Shown: positions 9,071 to 18,828 of the stretch, in pieces
How positions within the stretch are numbered: position 1 is the stretch's first letter
How the letters are laid out: each line of letters opens with the position of its first letter
NCBI GenBank assembly: GCA_019894875.1
Contig: JAGXNR010000001.1
Coordinates: 68,084 to 132,083 of the forward strand
From: Promethearchaeota archaeon
Lineage (GTDB): Archaea > Asgardarchaeota > Lokiarchaeia > Sigynarchaeales > SOKP01
DNA length: 64,000 nt
Direction: 5' to 3'
The notes under the pieces: generated by a model
Seen by the model: the letters and a program-made list of their open reading frames with translations, nothing else
Databases searched by the model: none
Told to the model about the DNA's origin: nothing
Translations under genes and position numbers: made by a program

Positions 9071-10159
9071 TTATATTGCAATCAATAAGCCCATGAGAAA
9101 AATTAATATTGCGATTATAATATCGATAATGATACGGAAAAAGGTATCTCCTGTTGTAATTTCCTTAGAATCTCGTTTTAATTCTCCAGAATCCCGTTTA
9201 AAATATGTCTTAAACATAGAAAACCCATTTGAAAGCCCCTCCCTGAAACTAGAGAAGTCCCATACTAATAATAGACAAACTGTAACAAATAACACACCAA
9301 TGATAAATAGAGGAATGTAAACAAAGAAAATGATTATTTGAAAACTAATTCCCTGCCAAAAACTCCATATCGTATGTGCAGAAACTATGTTATTTAATGC
9401 ATGTGCTATTATAACAGGAAGAATCCACTTTTTTCGTAATACAAAAAGAGCTAAGATAATCCCAACTATAAACGTTTCCATAAACAAAATAACGGGATAC
9501 CAAGCAACAGCATCAAGCAGATAGGCTAAATGACCTAATCCAAAATAAAGAGATGATATTATCACCGCAGACATTGGAAAAAAATACTCACTTCCCCTTT
9601 TAGCTAAAAAACCTCGTGTAACAGTTTCTTCTGTTACAGCTACTGAAAATTGGATAATGATTGCTGATATTAAGAATATAAAATAATTATCAGAGAGAGG
9701 AGAAAGATAAAAATTTGTACTTCTTATTCCTAGCACAAATGATTGAAAAGCAATAGATCCTGGAATTAGATATGTGAAAAAATCTAAAGGTAAGAAAACT
9801 AAAAAGAAAATAGCGAATCCATATAAAATCTGATATTTATAATTTTTTTTGGTTACTCTAAATAGCTTTAGATGACCAGTTGAAGGTGAGATATCCTCCT
9901 CAAGAATAATTTTTTTTTGAGATTCGAATAAAAGATTGGTCAAATATAAAATTAGTGGTATACCTAAGAAAACTATTATTGCTCTTATTAGATAAAATAA
10001 AATACCATACAGATTACTTCCTTCCTCTGCAATAAGCGGAAGTAAAAACACCGGAACAATAAGGAGGGCAAACAGAAATACAAATACAAGTGCTATTTCA
10101 TACAGAAAAAACGTAAATCTAACTTTTGCTATTCTTTTTTTCTCAACAGAAAAAACCAT
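9071..10159 (-). CDS. CPBP-family intramembrane metalloprotease
   Basis: About eight hydrophobic segments across 362 residues. The CAAX-protease/bacteriocin-processing motifs are present: EETVTRGFL (paired Glu with Arg), SLYFGLGHLA with its His, and HALNN, which together form the intramembrane metal site. The family includes the CAAX prenyl protease Rce1 and bacterial immunity proteins; which job applies here cannot be said. The C-terminal tail (about residues 305-340) is charged, followed by one more membrane helix. Confidence 0.85.
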   Translation of the reverse strand: MVFSVEKKRIAKVRFTFFLYEIALVFVFLFALLIVPVFLLPLIAEEGSNLYGILFYLIRAIIVFLGIPLILYLTNLLFESQKKIILEEDISPSTGHLKLFRVTKKNYKYQILYGFAIFFLVFLPLDFFTYLIPGSIAFQSFVLGIRSTNFYLSPLSDNYFIFLISAIIIQFSVAVTEETVTRGFLAKRGSEYFFPMSAVIISSLYFGLGHLAYLLDAVAWYPVILFMETFIVGIILALFVLRKKWILPVIIAHALNNIVSAHTIWSFWQGISFQIIIFFVYIPLFIIGVLFVTVCLLLVWDFSSFREGLSNGFSMFKTYFKRDSGELKRDSKEITTGDTFFRIIIDIIIAILIFLMGLLIAI

Positions 10160-10231
10160 ATCAACCTACTCAAATTTTGATAAAAGATTATTGAATTTAA
10201 AAATTAAAAACTTTTTGATTACACGTATTAA

Positions 10232-11182
10232 TTAAACTATTTCAATTTCTCGTACACCGGGAATTCCATTTCTTGCTCCCAATTTCTCAATACATTTCCC
10301 CGCTATAAAATTCCCTATCATTACATTATTTCTGAGATCTTCGAACTTAAAGCTTGGGTGTTGGATAAATCCATATAGAAAACCCGCTGAAAAAGCATCT
10401 CCCGCACCAGTGGTATCAACAACTTTATCTATTTTATATGAGGGAACCAACTCTGAAAAATTGGATGTTGCTAAGTAAGCCCCGATTTTACCTAAAGTAA
10501 TAACAAGAACATCAATTCCTAAGGAAAAAAGGTTTTTAGCCTTTTCCCGAGCAATATCCAGATTTAATTCATTTCCCGTGAGATAAAATAGGGCTTTAAA
10601 TTCTCTCTGGGATATAATTAGAATGTCAATTTTTTCTAATAGTCTTCTTATGTTCGTTAACCCTTGTTCTATTATCAACATCCCGGGATTTAAAACCACA
10701 GGTATGTTCTTCTTTTTACCAATTTCAGCGGCTTTAACAAAAGGTTCTAAGTTTTTTAAACTACTTAAAAAGAGGATACTTGAAGAAGCGATTTCATCTT
10801 CGTTAATATCTTCTTTTGAAAGATAATTTGCTGCTCCACTGTGTGCATATATTCTTCGATCCCCTTCCTTATTTAGAGCTATATATGCAGATCCCGTATT
10901 ATAATCATCCGAATATCTTAGAAAATCTGTGTTTACATCTACTTTATTAAAGTCATTGATTATCTTGGTTCCAAAAGTATCTTTTCTACCTATTTTTCCA
11001 ATAAAAGCAGTTTTTAGTTCTAATTCCGCACACGCATATGCAGTATTGGCAGCGGCGCCTCCAGATAACAACTCTAAATCTGCAACAAAAACTTCGTCAT
11101 CTTCTTCTGGATGCCTTTCAACTTGAGCAACTATATCAACAAGAGCTGCCCCTATACAAATCACATCAAAAATTTTTGTCAT
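10232..11182 (-). CDS. PfkB/ribokinase-family sugar or nucleoside kinase
   Basis: The C-terminal signature DTTGAGDAFSAGF (near residue 255, catalytic Asp in GAGD) and the N-terminal GG motif LSGGAAANTAYA identify the PfkB family. 316 residues. It begins 11 bases after purM and follows purB in the same direction, so it may phosphorylate a nucleoside rather than a free sugar, as archaeal nucleoside kinases of this family do; this is inference from context. Confidence 0.85.
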   Translation of the reverse strand: MTKIFDVICIGAALVDIVAQVERHPEEDDEVFVADLELLSGGAAANTAYACAELELKTAFIGKIGRKDTFGTKIINDFNKVDVNTDFLRYSDDYNTGSAYIALNKEGDRRIYAHSGAANYLSKEDINEDEIASSSILFLSSLKNLEPFVKAAEIGKKKNIPVVLNPGMLIIEQGLTNIRRLLEKIDILIISQREFKALFYLTGNELNLDIAREKAKNLFSLGIDVLVITLGKIGAYLATSNFSELVPSYKIDKVVDTTGAGDAFSAGFLYGFIQHPSFKFEDLRNNVMIGNFIAGKCIEKLGARNGIPGVREIEIV

Positions 11183-11193
11183 TTTTCGTAGTT

Positions 11194-12372
11194 TTAAGTA
11201 TATTTAAAAGACCCAAATTCAGAACGGATATCTACAAGATTTGTCTTAGATGAGGATTTCTCACATTGTCCAATAATTTTTGACTCTACTTTAAATTTTT
11301 GTGCAATTTTTATAATTTCTTTTGCCACTGCTTCTTCGCAATATAATTCCATTCTATGTCCCATATTGAATACACTGTACATATCTTTCCACGGGGTTTC
11401 TGAAGAGTTTTGAATTATTTCAAATATTTTTGGTAGGGAAAAAAGATTATTTTTAACATACTTAATAGCATTCCCATAATTCAAGTTCTTTGTTTGTCCC
11501 CCTCCTGTTAGGTGTAAGATTCCGTGAATCTCCTTTCGAAATTTTTTCAAAACTTCAACTAATATTGGCGCATAGGTTCTAGTCGGGGATAATAAAGCTC
11601 TCCCTACCGTCAAATCTAAACTATTTATAGGATCTGTTAATCGATAATTCCCAAAAAAAACTAATTCTTCATCTAAATTTCGATCATAGCATTCAGGATA
11701 TTTTGTATAATATTCATGAGAAAGTACACCATGTCTTGCTAAAGTGAGCCCATTACTGCCAATTCCACTATTGAATTCATCTTCATAGGATGCCTTCCCA
11801 TAACTTGCTAGTCCTACAATTACATCATCAGCTTGAATATTGACCGCATTAATTACCTCTTCCTTTTTCATACAAGAGAATACAGATGCGTCAAGAAGTA
11901 CGGTCTTAACTACGTCCCCTACATCTGCGGTTTCCCCTCCACATAATATCACATTTAAACCAAGATCAGTTAGCTTCTTGCTATAATCATTATATTCTTT
12001 AATAATTATTGCTACGATATCCCCAGAGATATAATTACTGTTTCTATCAAGATTATTGACTAAAAAGATATTACCCGTTGCTCCCACGCATAAGATATCA
12101 TCAATATTCATGATTATGGCGTCCCTAACAACATTTCTAAAAATAGATGAATCTCCCGTTTCTTTATAATACATATAAGCTAAACTTGATTTAGTTCCCG
12201 CACCATCCGCATGGGAGACTGAACAATAATTATTTCGTCCAGTTACATCTTTAACTATCTTACAAAAAGAACCTGGAAATAAGCCTTTATCTAATTTTTC
12301 AATAGCTTTATGCACATCTTCTTTTTTAGATGAAACGCCCAGTTTAGAATATATATTCTTTTCTTCAGCCAT
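11194..12372 (-). CDS. purM: Phosphoribosylformylglycinamidine cyclo-ligase (AIR synthase), long form
   Basis: Fifth step of purine synthesis: ATP-dependent closure of FGAM to AIR. The PurM-fold motifs are visible: HADGAGTKSSLAY, DAIIMNIDDILCVGA, CGGETADVGD, GSNGLTLARHG, TGGGQTK and the late NMGHRME. At 392 residues it is longer than standard PurM (about 345) and by recollection resembles the longer form found in Bacteroidetes, which suggests transfer. It lies 9 bases after purB. Confidence 0.9.
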   Translation of the reverse strand: MAEEKNIYSKLGVSSKKEDVHKAIEKLDKGLFPGSFCKIVKDVTGRNNYCSVSHADGAGTKSSLAYMYYKETGDSSIFRNVVRDAIIMNIDDILCVGATGNIFLVNNLDRNSNYISGDIVAIIIKEYNDYSKKLTDLGLNVILCGGETADVGDVVKTVLLDASVFSCMKKEEVINAVNIQADDVIVGLASYGKASYEDEFNSGIGSNGLTLARHGVLSHEYYTKYPECYDRNLDEELVFFGNYRLTDPINSLDLTVGRALLSPTRTYAPILVEVLKKFRKEIHGILHLTGGGQTKNLNYGNAIKYVKNNLFSLPKIFEIIQNSSETPWKDMYSVFNMGHRMELYCEEAVAKEIIKIAQKFKVESKIIGQCEKSSSKTNLVDIRSEFGSFKYT

Positions 12373-12381
12373 TTTAATTGG

Positions 12382-13740
12382 CTACCAACCATACCTACTT
12401 TTAATATATTGAATTAAATTCTCAACTTGAACAATTGATTTACCCACATATTGATGCGGATCAAATAACTCTGTTAAATCTTCTTTTGAGAACAGATTTT
12501 TTATTCTATCATTTTCATACAAAATATCTCTCATGAACCTATTTTCTTTTCGTGCTGATATTGCTGCTTGTCTTAAAAGTTCATGCCCTTCCTGCCTCCC
12601 TATTCCCTTTTTAACAAGGTGAACCATAACTTTTTCACTAAGGCATGCTCCTTTAGTAAGATTAAGGTTTTCTTCAATTTTCTTTTCGTCAAATTCTATA
12701 CCTTTAAGATTGGAAGTTAATTCTTTGATCATATAATCAAGAAATACAAAATTTTCCCCAAAAATTACCCTTTCCGATGCTGAATTCGTAAGATCTCTTT
12801 CATCTTCTAGCACTATATTATCTAAAGCAGGAATGATATTTGATTTAATTAATCTTGCTAAACTACATATTCTTTCCGATTTATGAGGATTTCTTTTATG
12901 AGGCATGGTAGAGCTTCCAACTTGTGCTTGTTTGAACGGTTCAAACATTTCTGCAATCTCACTTCTCTGGAGTACTCTATTTTCTCTAGCGATTTTAGCT
13001 AAAGATTGTCCAATTAATGACGTTAAAAATATAACTTCAGCGTGTCTATCTCTCTGAATCACCTGGTTTGCGATAATCACAGGATTTAAACCAAGTTCTT
13101 TCATAGTTCTACGTTGTATTTCAATTGCGTTCTCTCCAAAACTCGCCATAGTACCAACTGCACCAGACATTTTACCATATGATATACGATCTAAAACAGC
13201 AGATAATCGATCTAGATGTCTACTAATTTCGTATGCCCATACACCAAACCTCATTCCGTATGTCGTTGGGATTGCATGTTGACCATGTGTTCTTCCGATA
13301 CAAACTAATTGCTTTTTTTCTTCTGTTAATTTTATTAAAACCTTCAATAATTCTAATAAAGATATTTTGATAGATTGTAATGCTTCCTTTAATTGCAATG
13401 CAGTAGCTGTATCTTCGATATCATAACTCGTAGCTCCTAAATGAACATATTTACCTGCATCTTTTTCACATTGTTCCGCTAAACTTTTTACCATTGCCAT
13501 CAAATCATGATGGATTTCTCTATCAATTTCTTTAACTCTTTCTAATTTTACATACTTCAAATTAGCCTTTCTGTTAATTTCATCAGCTGCCTCTTTAGGA
13601 ATGTTTCCAAGTTCTGCATGAACACGTGCTAAAACCGCTTCCACTCTCAACCAATTTTCTAACTTCTTCTCCTCAGTAAATAAATTAGCAATCTCAGTTC
13701 GATACCTAGTTTCTATCGGATTAATAAATTTATGATCCAT
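12382..13740 (-). CDS. purB: Adenylosuccinate lyase
   Basis: Fumarase/aspartase superfamily enzyme that releases fumarate from SAICAR and adenylosuccinate. The superfamily signature GSSTMPHKRNPHKSE (near residue 280) carries the flexible catalytic loop; GRTHGQHAIPTTYG and HLGATSYDIEDTA carry the other active-site residues. 452 residues is typical. First gene of the minus-strand run purB-purM-pfkB-CPBP-YfcE, with short spacings (9, 11, 72, 15 bases). Confidence 0.95.
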   Translation of the reverse strand: MDHKFINPIETRYRTEIANLFTEEKKLENWLRVEAVLARVHAELGNIPKEAADEINRKANLKYVKLERVKEIDREIHHDLMAMVKSLAEQCEKDAGKYVHLGATSYDIEDTATALQLKEALQSIKISLLELLKVLIKLTEEKKQLVCIGRTHGQHAIPTTYGMRFGVWAYEISRHLDRLSAVLDRISYGKMSGAVGTMASFGENAIEIQRRTMKELGLNPVIIANQVIQRDRHAEVIFLTSLIGQSLAKIARENRVLQRSEIAEMFEPFKQAQVGSSTMPHKRNPHKSERICSLARLIKSNIIPALDNIVLEDERDLTNSASERVIFGENFVFLDYMIKELTSNLKGIEFDEKKIEENLNLTKGACLSEKVMVHLVKKGIGRQEGHELLRQAAISARKENRFMRDILYENDRIKNLFSKEDLTELFDPHQYVGKSIVQVENLIQYIKSRYGW

Positions 13741-13946
13741 AATTTCTACTTTTTTTTTATTACTTATACTTAAATTAATGATTCATCAAAACATATATCT
13801 TATTTTATTTAAGATTAAATAATTTCTAAAGCAGTTGAGTACCACTATTTATTATTCAATAACATTCTTGGGATAAAAAAAAGCAGAAATTAGAAAATCT
13901 CTTAGCTAATATTGAATAAATTTGTTAGTCACTTAATTTTCCTTAT

Positions 13947-14144
13947 ATGTATACTCAATACAAATACTTCTTTTATCGATGTTGTAATTGCGGGGAATGG
14001 TTTTACACTAATCGAGTTATTAAAACGAAGAAATGTTGGAAATGTAACCGTTCTTTTTCATTCAAAAATGCTGCAAAGTTCACTAAAATATGTACGACAC
14101 AAGGAGCTATTGCGATAATAAAAGAACTGAAAACAAAACCCTAA
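13947..14144 (+). CDS. DUF1922-like small zinc-ribbon protein
   Basis: 65 residues with two knuckles, CCNC and CWKC, separated by about 18 residues containing KTKKC, as in archaeal DUF1922 proteins (FRCxCGxxxYxxExxKTRKCxCG). The C-terminal helix TTQGAIAIIKELK also fits that family. The overlapping frame starting at 13912 has no such pattern, so this frame was chosen. Function unknown. Confidence 0.75.
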   Translation: MYTQYKYFFYRCCNCGEWFYTNRVIKTKKCWKCNRSFSFKNAAKFTKICTTQGAIAIIKELKTKP

Positions 14145-14290
14145 TTTTATTTTAAAATTTGGTTTATGCTAAAGTAGATAACTTAAAAAACAAAGGTATT
14201 TAAGATATTTTCTCCAATTCTTTTATGAATCTTTATCAACTAAAATACTTTTTAATTATTTCTAAATGAAAATAGAGCAGAGAAACTATT

Positions 14291-15736
14291 ATGGATATTG
14301 CTGATGATTTAAAGGAAATAGATGATAAATTAGTAAAAGAGTTACATAATTTTGCCAAAGATAAAATCGAATTTTGGGATGTTAGAACAGGTGTAAGTAG
14401 TGGTACCACTTTAGATTTCACTGATCTAAAAAGTAAAGAAATATCTACTCATTATATAACTGAATGTGGAATTAGAGCTTTTATTAATGGGGGATGGGGT
14501 TTTTGTGTATTAAAGGATCTAACGAGAAAATCGATACTGAGAGGATTTCAGAAAGCAACTAAATTAGCTAGATTATCAGAATCGTTATGTAGAAATAAAT
14601 TCAAAATATCAGCTAGAGATCCTTTTATTCGTGATTTCAAAACCCACAGTAAGAAGAATTTAGAAGAAGTTGATATCGAAGAAAAAATCAATCTAGTTAA
14701 ATATCATGAAAAAGTCGCTTCTGATTATTCGTCAAAAATAAAAAATACTCATACTCTTTATACTGATGGTCATACAAATAACTTGTTGGTAAATTCATTC
14801 AATAGTTATATTTTTCAAGATTCATCCTTCTTAAGATTATTTAGTTTAGTTTATACTCAGGAAAAGGGTATAATCCAGAGAGCTGTAAACTCTGTTGGGG
14901 GTATTGGTGGCTTTGAGATTGCAAAGACAGAAAAAGCGGAGAATTTGAGTAGAAAATCAGCTAAGGAAGCTGTAGATTTACTAAGTGCAAAATCTCCTAT
15001 AGGGGGCAAATTAACAATTATTACTGATCCAAAGTTAACAGGGACCTTAATTCACGAGGCATTTGGGCATGGTGTTGAGGCGGACTTGGTGTTAAACAAT
15101 GATAGCTTACTAAAAGGGAAAATTGGTGAAAAAGTTGCGTCAGAAACAGTTAATATTTTAGATAATCCTACCATGAATCAAGGTACAAAATTTAATATAC
15201 CGTATGAATTGTTTGGTTGTTATTTTGTCGATGATGAAGGTATCCCCTCACAAAAAACAACTATAATTGAGAATGGAATCCTTAAAAATTATTTACATAA
15301 TTTAGAAACGTCCTCAAGAATGGGTGTTCAACCAAATGGTCATGGAAGGGCATCTTCCTCATCCTCAAGACCTCAAGTTCGTATGGGATTCACCTTTTTA
15401 GAACCAGGTGATTGGGATAACGAGGAAATAATTGAAGAAACTAAGAATGGTATTCTTTGTGAAGATTTTCAATATGGTTATACCGATCCTTCAACGGGTA
15501 ATTTTCAATTTAAATGTAAGTTTTCGTATAAAATTGAGAATGGGGAGAAGAAAGAATTAATGAGGGATGTTTCTCTAAGTGGGATGATTCTTGAAGTTTT
15601 AAACAAGATTTCAGCAATTGGAAAACAAGCTAGTTATTCTGATGGAATATGTGGAAAAGGAGGTCAGAGTGTTCGAGTTTGTGACGGAGGACCTCATATT
15701 CGTATAGAAAATGTTACCGTTGGAGGTTTAAATTAA
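14291..15736 (+). CDS. tldD: TldD family zinc metalloprotease subunit
   Basis: Catalytic half of the TldD/TldE heterodimeric peptidase, which degrades unfolded peptides and, in bacteria, matures microcins and CcdA. The zinc motif HEAFGH lies near residue 255, and the conserved NGHGRASSSSSRPQVRM block follows in the C-terminal half. 481 residues. tldE starts at the very next base, so the two subunits are co-translated. Confidence 0.93.
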   Translation: MDIADDLKEIDDKLVKELHNFAKDKIEFWDVRTGVSSGTTLDFTDLKSKEISTHYITECGIRAFINGGWGFCVLKDLTRKSILRGFQKATKLARLSESLCRNKFKISARDPFIRDFKTHSKKNLEEVDIEEKINLVKYHEKVASDYSSKIKNTHTLYTDGHTNNLLVNSFNSYIFQDSSFLRLFSLVYTQEKGIIQRAVNSVGGIGGFEIAKTEKAENLSRKSAKEAVDLLSAKSPIGGKLTIITDPKLTGTLIHEAFGHGVEADLVLNNDSLLKGKIGEKVASETVNILDNPTMNQGTKFNIPYELFGCYFVDDEGIPSQKTTIIENGILKNYLHNLETSSRMGVQPNGHGRASSSSSRPQVRMGFTFLEPGDWDNEEIIEETKNGILCEDFQYGYTDPSTGNFQFKCKFSYKIENGEKKELMRDVSLSGMILEVLNKISAIGKQASYSDGICGKGGQSVRVCDGGPHIRIENVTVGGLN

Positions 15737-17113
15737 ATGGAAAATGACTTTGACATATATAACATAGCAAAATATGTCTTTACATTAATTGAGCACGGAA
15801 CAAATGAGTTTACTCGTGCAGAAATTTTTTTTGAAAAAAATAAATATATAAGCATTGATATTGAAGAAAATTCAGTGAAGAATAGCGAAGTAGGAGAAGA
15901 CCATGGTCTGAGCATTCGTGTAATTAATAAGAAGGGAGCTCTGGGATTTGCTTTCTCGAATAAAATAGAAAAGACAAAGGTTGAAGAAATTTGTAATTCT
16001 GCTCTGAAAATGATGAAAGTAAGTACACCTGATCCAGATTTCCATGATTTACCAAGTTCGTTTCAAAATTATCCGAAAGTAAACGGTTTGTTCGATAAAA
16101 ATTTGAAATCTATGCAATTAGAAGATTCTTTGGGTTATATAAATACTTTAATTGAAGGATGTGAACAGGATGAAAAAGCAATCTCTCAATCTGGGGGATT
16201 TTTGTCAAGTTATTCAAGAACAAATATATTTAACTCAAATGGGTTAGAAATTTCAGGTAAGGAAACTAGTTGTTCACTATCTTCACACATCATTGTTAAA
16301 GATAAAATGAGTAATGAAACCTCATTTGGTTATGAATGGCAATCTGAAAGAACATTAAAGCAATTAAATGCTTCTAAAATAGTGACTATAGCTCTTGAAG
16401 AAGCTAAAAGAAACCTTAATAGGAAAAAAATTAAAAATATGAAGGTTCCAATAATCCTCACTCCAAAAGGAACATTGCAGCTTATTTTGAGACCAATCGC
16501 CTCTGCAATAAATGGAGAAACGTTTCAGTATAAAAGAAGTTTTCTCGTAGATAAAAGAGACGAAATTATCGGGTCGGAATATTTGAATATTGAGGACAAT
16601 GGAATAATTGATGGTGCTGTTGGATCAGCGATTTTTGATGGTGAAGGTGTTCCTTGTAAAAATAAAAAAATATTTGAACAGGGGAAGTTTTTAAAAACCG
16701 GTTTACTACATAATAGTTATACCGCAGGAAAGGAGGGTATTGAAAGCACAGGAAATGCCTCAAGAAGATCCTATAGTTCTATTCCTTCAATTAGTACTAC
16801 AAATTTTATTTTAAAAAATGGGGATCTCAGTTTTGAAGAAATTAAAGAAGATGTGAAGGAAGGAATTTTGTTTGACTACACAGGTGATTCTCCCAATATT
16901 TCGACTGGAGACTTTTCTGGTTTAATACTTCACGGAAATTTAATAAAAAATGGAGAGATTAAAGATCCTCTAAATGAAACGATGGTTGGGATAAATTTAT
17001 TGGATTTATTTAAAAACATTGATGCTGTATCTAGAGAATTTAAAACTTATGGATCCTTACAAGCTCCATATGTAAGAGTTAAGGATGTGCAAATTATAGG
17101 AGCGGTAGGTTAA
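15737..17113 (+). CDS. tldE: TldE/PmbA, non-catalytic partner of TldD
   Basis: Homologous to TldD along its length but without HExxxH, as expected for TldE. The conserved tail with SNASRRSY-like (ESTGNASRRSYSSIP) and GDSPNISTGDFSG is present. 458 residues. It follows tldD with no gap and its end overlaps the convergent gene ending at 17110 by 4 bases. Confidence 0.92.
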   Translation: MENDFDIYNIAKYVFTLIEHGTNEFTRAEIFFEKNKYISIDIEENSVKNSEVGEDHGLSIRVINKKGALGFAFSNKIEKTKVEEICNSALKMMKVSTPDPDFHDLPSSFQNYPKVNGLFDKNLKSMQLEDSLGYINTLIEGCEQDEKAISQSGGFLSSYSRTNIFNSNGLEISGKETSCSLSSHIIVKDKMSNETSFGYEWQSERTLKQLNASKIVTIALEEAKRNLNRKKIKNMKVPIILTPKGTLQLILRPIASAINGETFQYKRSFLVDKRDEIIGSEYLNIEDNGIIDGAVGSAIFDGEGVPCKNKKIFEQGKFLKTGLLHNSYTAGKEGIESTGNASRRSYSSIPSISTTNFILKNGDLSFEEIKEDVKEGILFDYTGDSPNISTGDFSGLILHGNLIKNGEIKDPLNETMVGINLLDLFKNIDAVSREFKTYGSLQAPYVRVKDVQIIGAVG

Positions 17114-17598
17114 GAAGTTATATTTAACCTTAACCACAGAATATCAAAAAACGTCTCTAGTTCGTTATTATCAATTTGCCATAACTCTGCTATTATTATT
17201 TGATTTGCTCCTAGTTGGGAAAAGGAAACATTGATTTTATTAGAAATCCATGTGTTGCTGAAACTTAAAGTATCGTTTATCATAAACTCAAGTATACCAT
17301 TTGAACCCCTTGGACTTAAAATTGTATCGTTATTCCCTTTTTTAATTTTTATGCTAAATGATAATTCATCGGTTAATTGATTCTCAACCGTCAAATAAAA
17401 TGATATACTCTCATTTATGCTGGCTTCAGTAGGATAGTTTTCTGCTTCTTGGTTTTCGTTCAGAATACCAAATGTAATATAACCTGGTTCAGGAGTTAAG
17501 ATATAATATAAAATAAAACCAGATACCACAATAATTCCAATAATTATACAGACTTTAAGCAAAACATCAAACTTATCCTCGGCGATTTGGTTACTCAT
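17110..17598 (-). CDS. DUF1616-like membrane-anchored protein, short form
   Basis: One transmembrane helix at about residues 12-31, then an extracellular segment starting PGYITFGILN and containing AENYPTEASINESISFYLTV, the recognisable core of DUF1616. Archaeal DUF1616 proteins usually carry several N-terminal membrane helices; here only the last helix and soluble domain remain. Its start overlaps the epimerase gene by 8 bases, so the two are translationally coupled, which suggests a role in surface glycan synthesis (inference). Confidence 0.7.
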   Translation of the reverse strand: MSNQIAEDKFDVLLKVCIIIGIIVVSGFILYYILTPEPGYITFGILNENQEAENYPTEASINESISFYLTVENQLTDELSFSIKIKKGNNDTILSPRGSNGILEFMINDTLSFSNTWISNKINVSFSQLGANQIIIAELWQIDNNELETFFDILWLRLNITS

Positions 17599-18664
17599 TC
17601 TCTTTAAACCAGGCGATTGTTTTTTTTAATCCTTCTCGTAAAGGGGTTATTGGTTCCCAGTCTAGGATTTCTTTTGCTTTTTCTATATTTGGACATCTAC
17701 GTACTGGATCATCAATAGGTAAGGATTTAAACACTACTTTTGATTTCGAATTCGTTAATTCAATTATAATATTAGCTAAATCTAATATGGTGTGCTCCTT
17801 ATCACTACCTAAATTAATTACTTCTCCTATTGCTTCATCTTTATATACAATTTTTAGAAGACCCTCAATCTCATCTACAACATAAACGAATGACCTTGTT
17901 TGAGATCCATCGCCAAATATTGTTATATCTTCATCATTTATTGCCTGATTAATAAAATTTGGCACTACTCTTCCGAATTCTGGTCCATGTCGTATTCTCG
18001 GTCCAGAAGTATTAAAAATCCTAACTGTTTTAGTCCTCATTTGATGCTGAAGCTCATATGCTTTAACAAAGGCTTCTCCTGCTCTCTTAGATTCGTCATA
18101 GCAACTTCTAGGACCAACTGGATTTACATGACCAAAGTAGCTTTCTGAAGTAGGAACCACTTCTTTTGGGGGATTTCCATAAACTTCCGAAGTACTAGTA
18201 TAAAAGAAAAGAGCATTATGGAATTTTGCGATTCCTAATGTATTCAAAGTTCCCAAAGTATTACTTCTTAGTATTGAAATTGGTTCCACTTTAAACTCAA
18301 ATGGGGATGCCCTACTTGCCATATGCATAACAATATCAATTTTTTTAATATCACCGATACAAATGCCAAGAGGATGATAAGAGAAACCGAAGTAGATTGG
18401 ATATGAAATATCATGATTAATAAAACGAAAATTGTCTTTTTCCATAAGGTGAAGTATATTCTCAGATTGACCTGATGATAAATTATCTAAACAAATACAA
18501 AAAGCACCTTGTTCAACCAAAACATCACATATCCAAGAACCCAGAAAACCCGCTCCACCTGTGACTAGTATCGTCTTACCCTTAAAAGAAATATCGTCTT
18601 TTTTAAGTCTTGTGATGATTTCTTTAATATCCTCTTTAATTTCATAGCTCAATTTTAAAACCAA
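17591..18664 (-). CDS. NAD-dependent nucleotide-sugar epimerase/dehydratase (UDP-glucuronate decarboxylase-like)
   Basis: Extended short-chain dehydrogenase. Rossmann motif TGGAGFLG near residue 33, catalytic Ser/Thr in YTSTSEVYG, and YxxxK as YDESK. The block NTSGPRIRHGPEFGRVVPNFI and GDGSQTRSFVYVVDEI is most like UDP-glucuronate decarboxylase (UXS). 357 residues with a short N-terminal extension of about 25. Supplies an activated sugar for glycans; exact substrate not proven. Confidence 0.87.
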   Translation of the reverse strand: MVLKLSYEIKEDIKEIITRLKKDDISFKGKTILVTGGAGFLGSWICDVLVEQGAFCICLDNLSSGQSENILHLMEKDNFRFINHDISYPIYFGFSYHPLGICIGDIKKIDIVMHMASRASPFEFKVEPISILRSNTLGTLNTLGIAKFHNALFFYTSTSEVYGNPPKEVVPTSESYFGHVNPVGPRSCYDESKRAGEAFVKAYELQHQMRTKTVRIFNTSGPRIRHGPEFGRVVPNFINQAINDEDITIFGDGSQTRSFVYVVDEIEGLLKIVYKDEAIGEVINLGSDKEHTILDLANIIIELTNSKSKVVFKSLPIDDPVRRCPNIEKAKEILDWEPITPLREGLKKTIAWFKENE

Positions 18665-18828
18665 AAGAAATTATTAATATAATTCTTTTTATTAAGACTT
18701 TTAAATAAATCTTTCTTAAAGATTTAGTCTTTCTCATATATTCAGTCAGTAAAATTAAATGTAGATATAAATTGTAAAGGAATAAGTAGAATTACTAACG
18801 GATGACAATTCTTGAAGAATTTAGGAAG

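Noticed and set aside
13912..14118. Open frame of 68 codons overlapping the zinc-ribbon gene
   Set aside because: The overlapping frame from 13947 has the CxxC pattern and family match; this one has no protein-like pattern.
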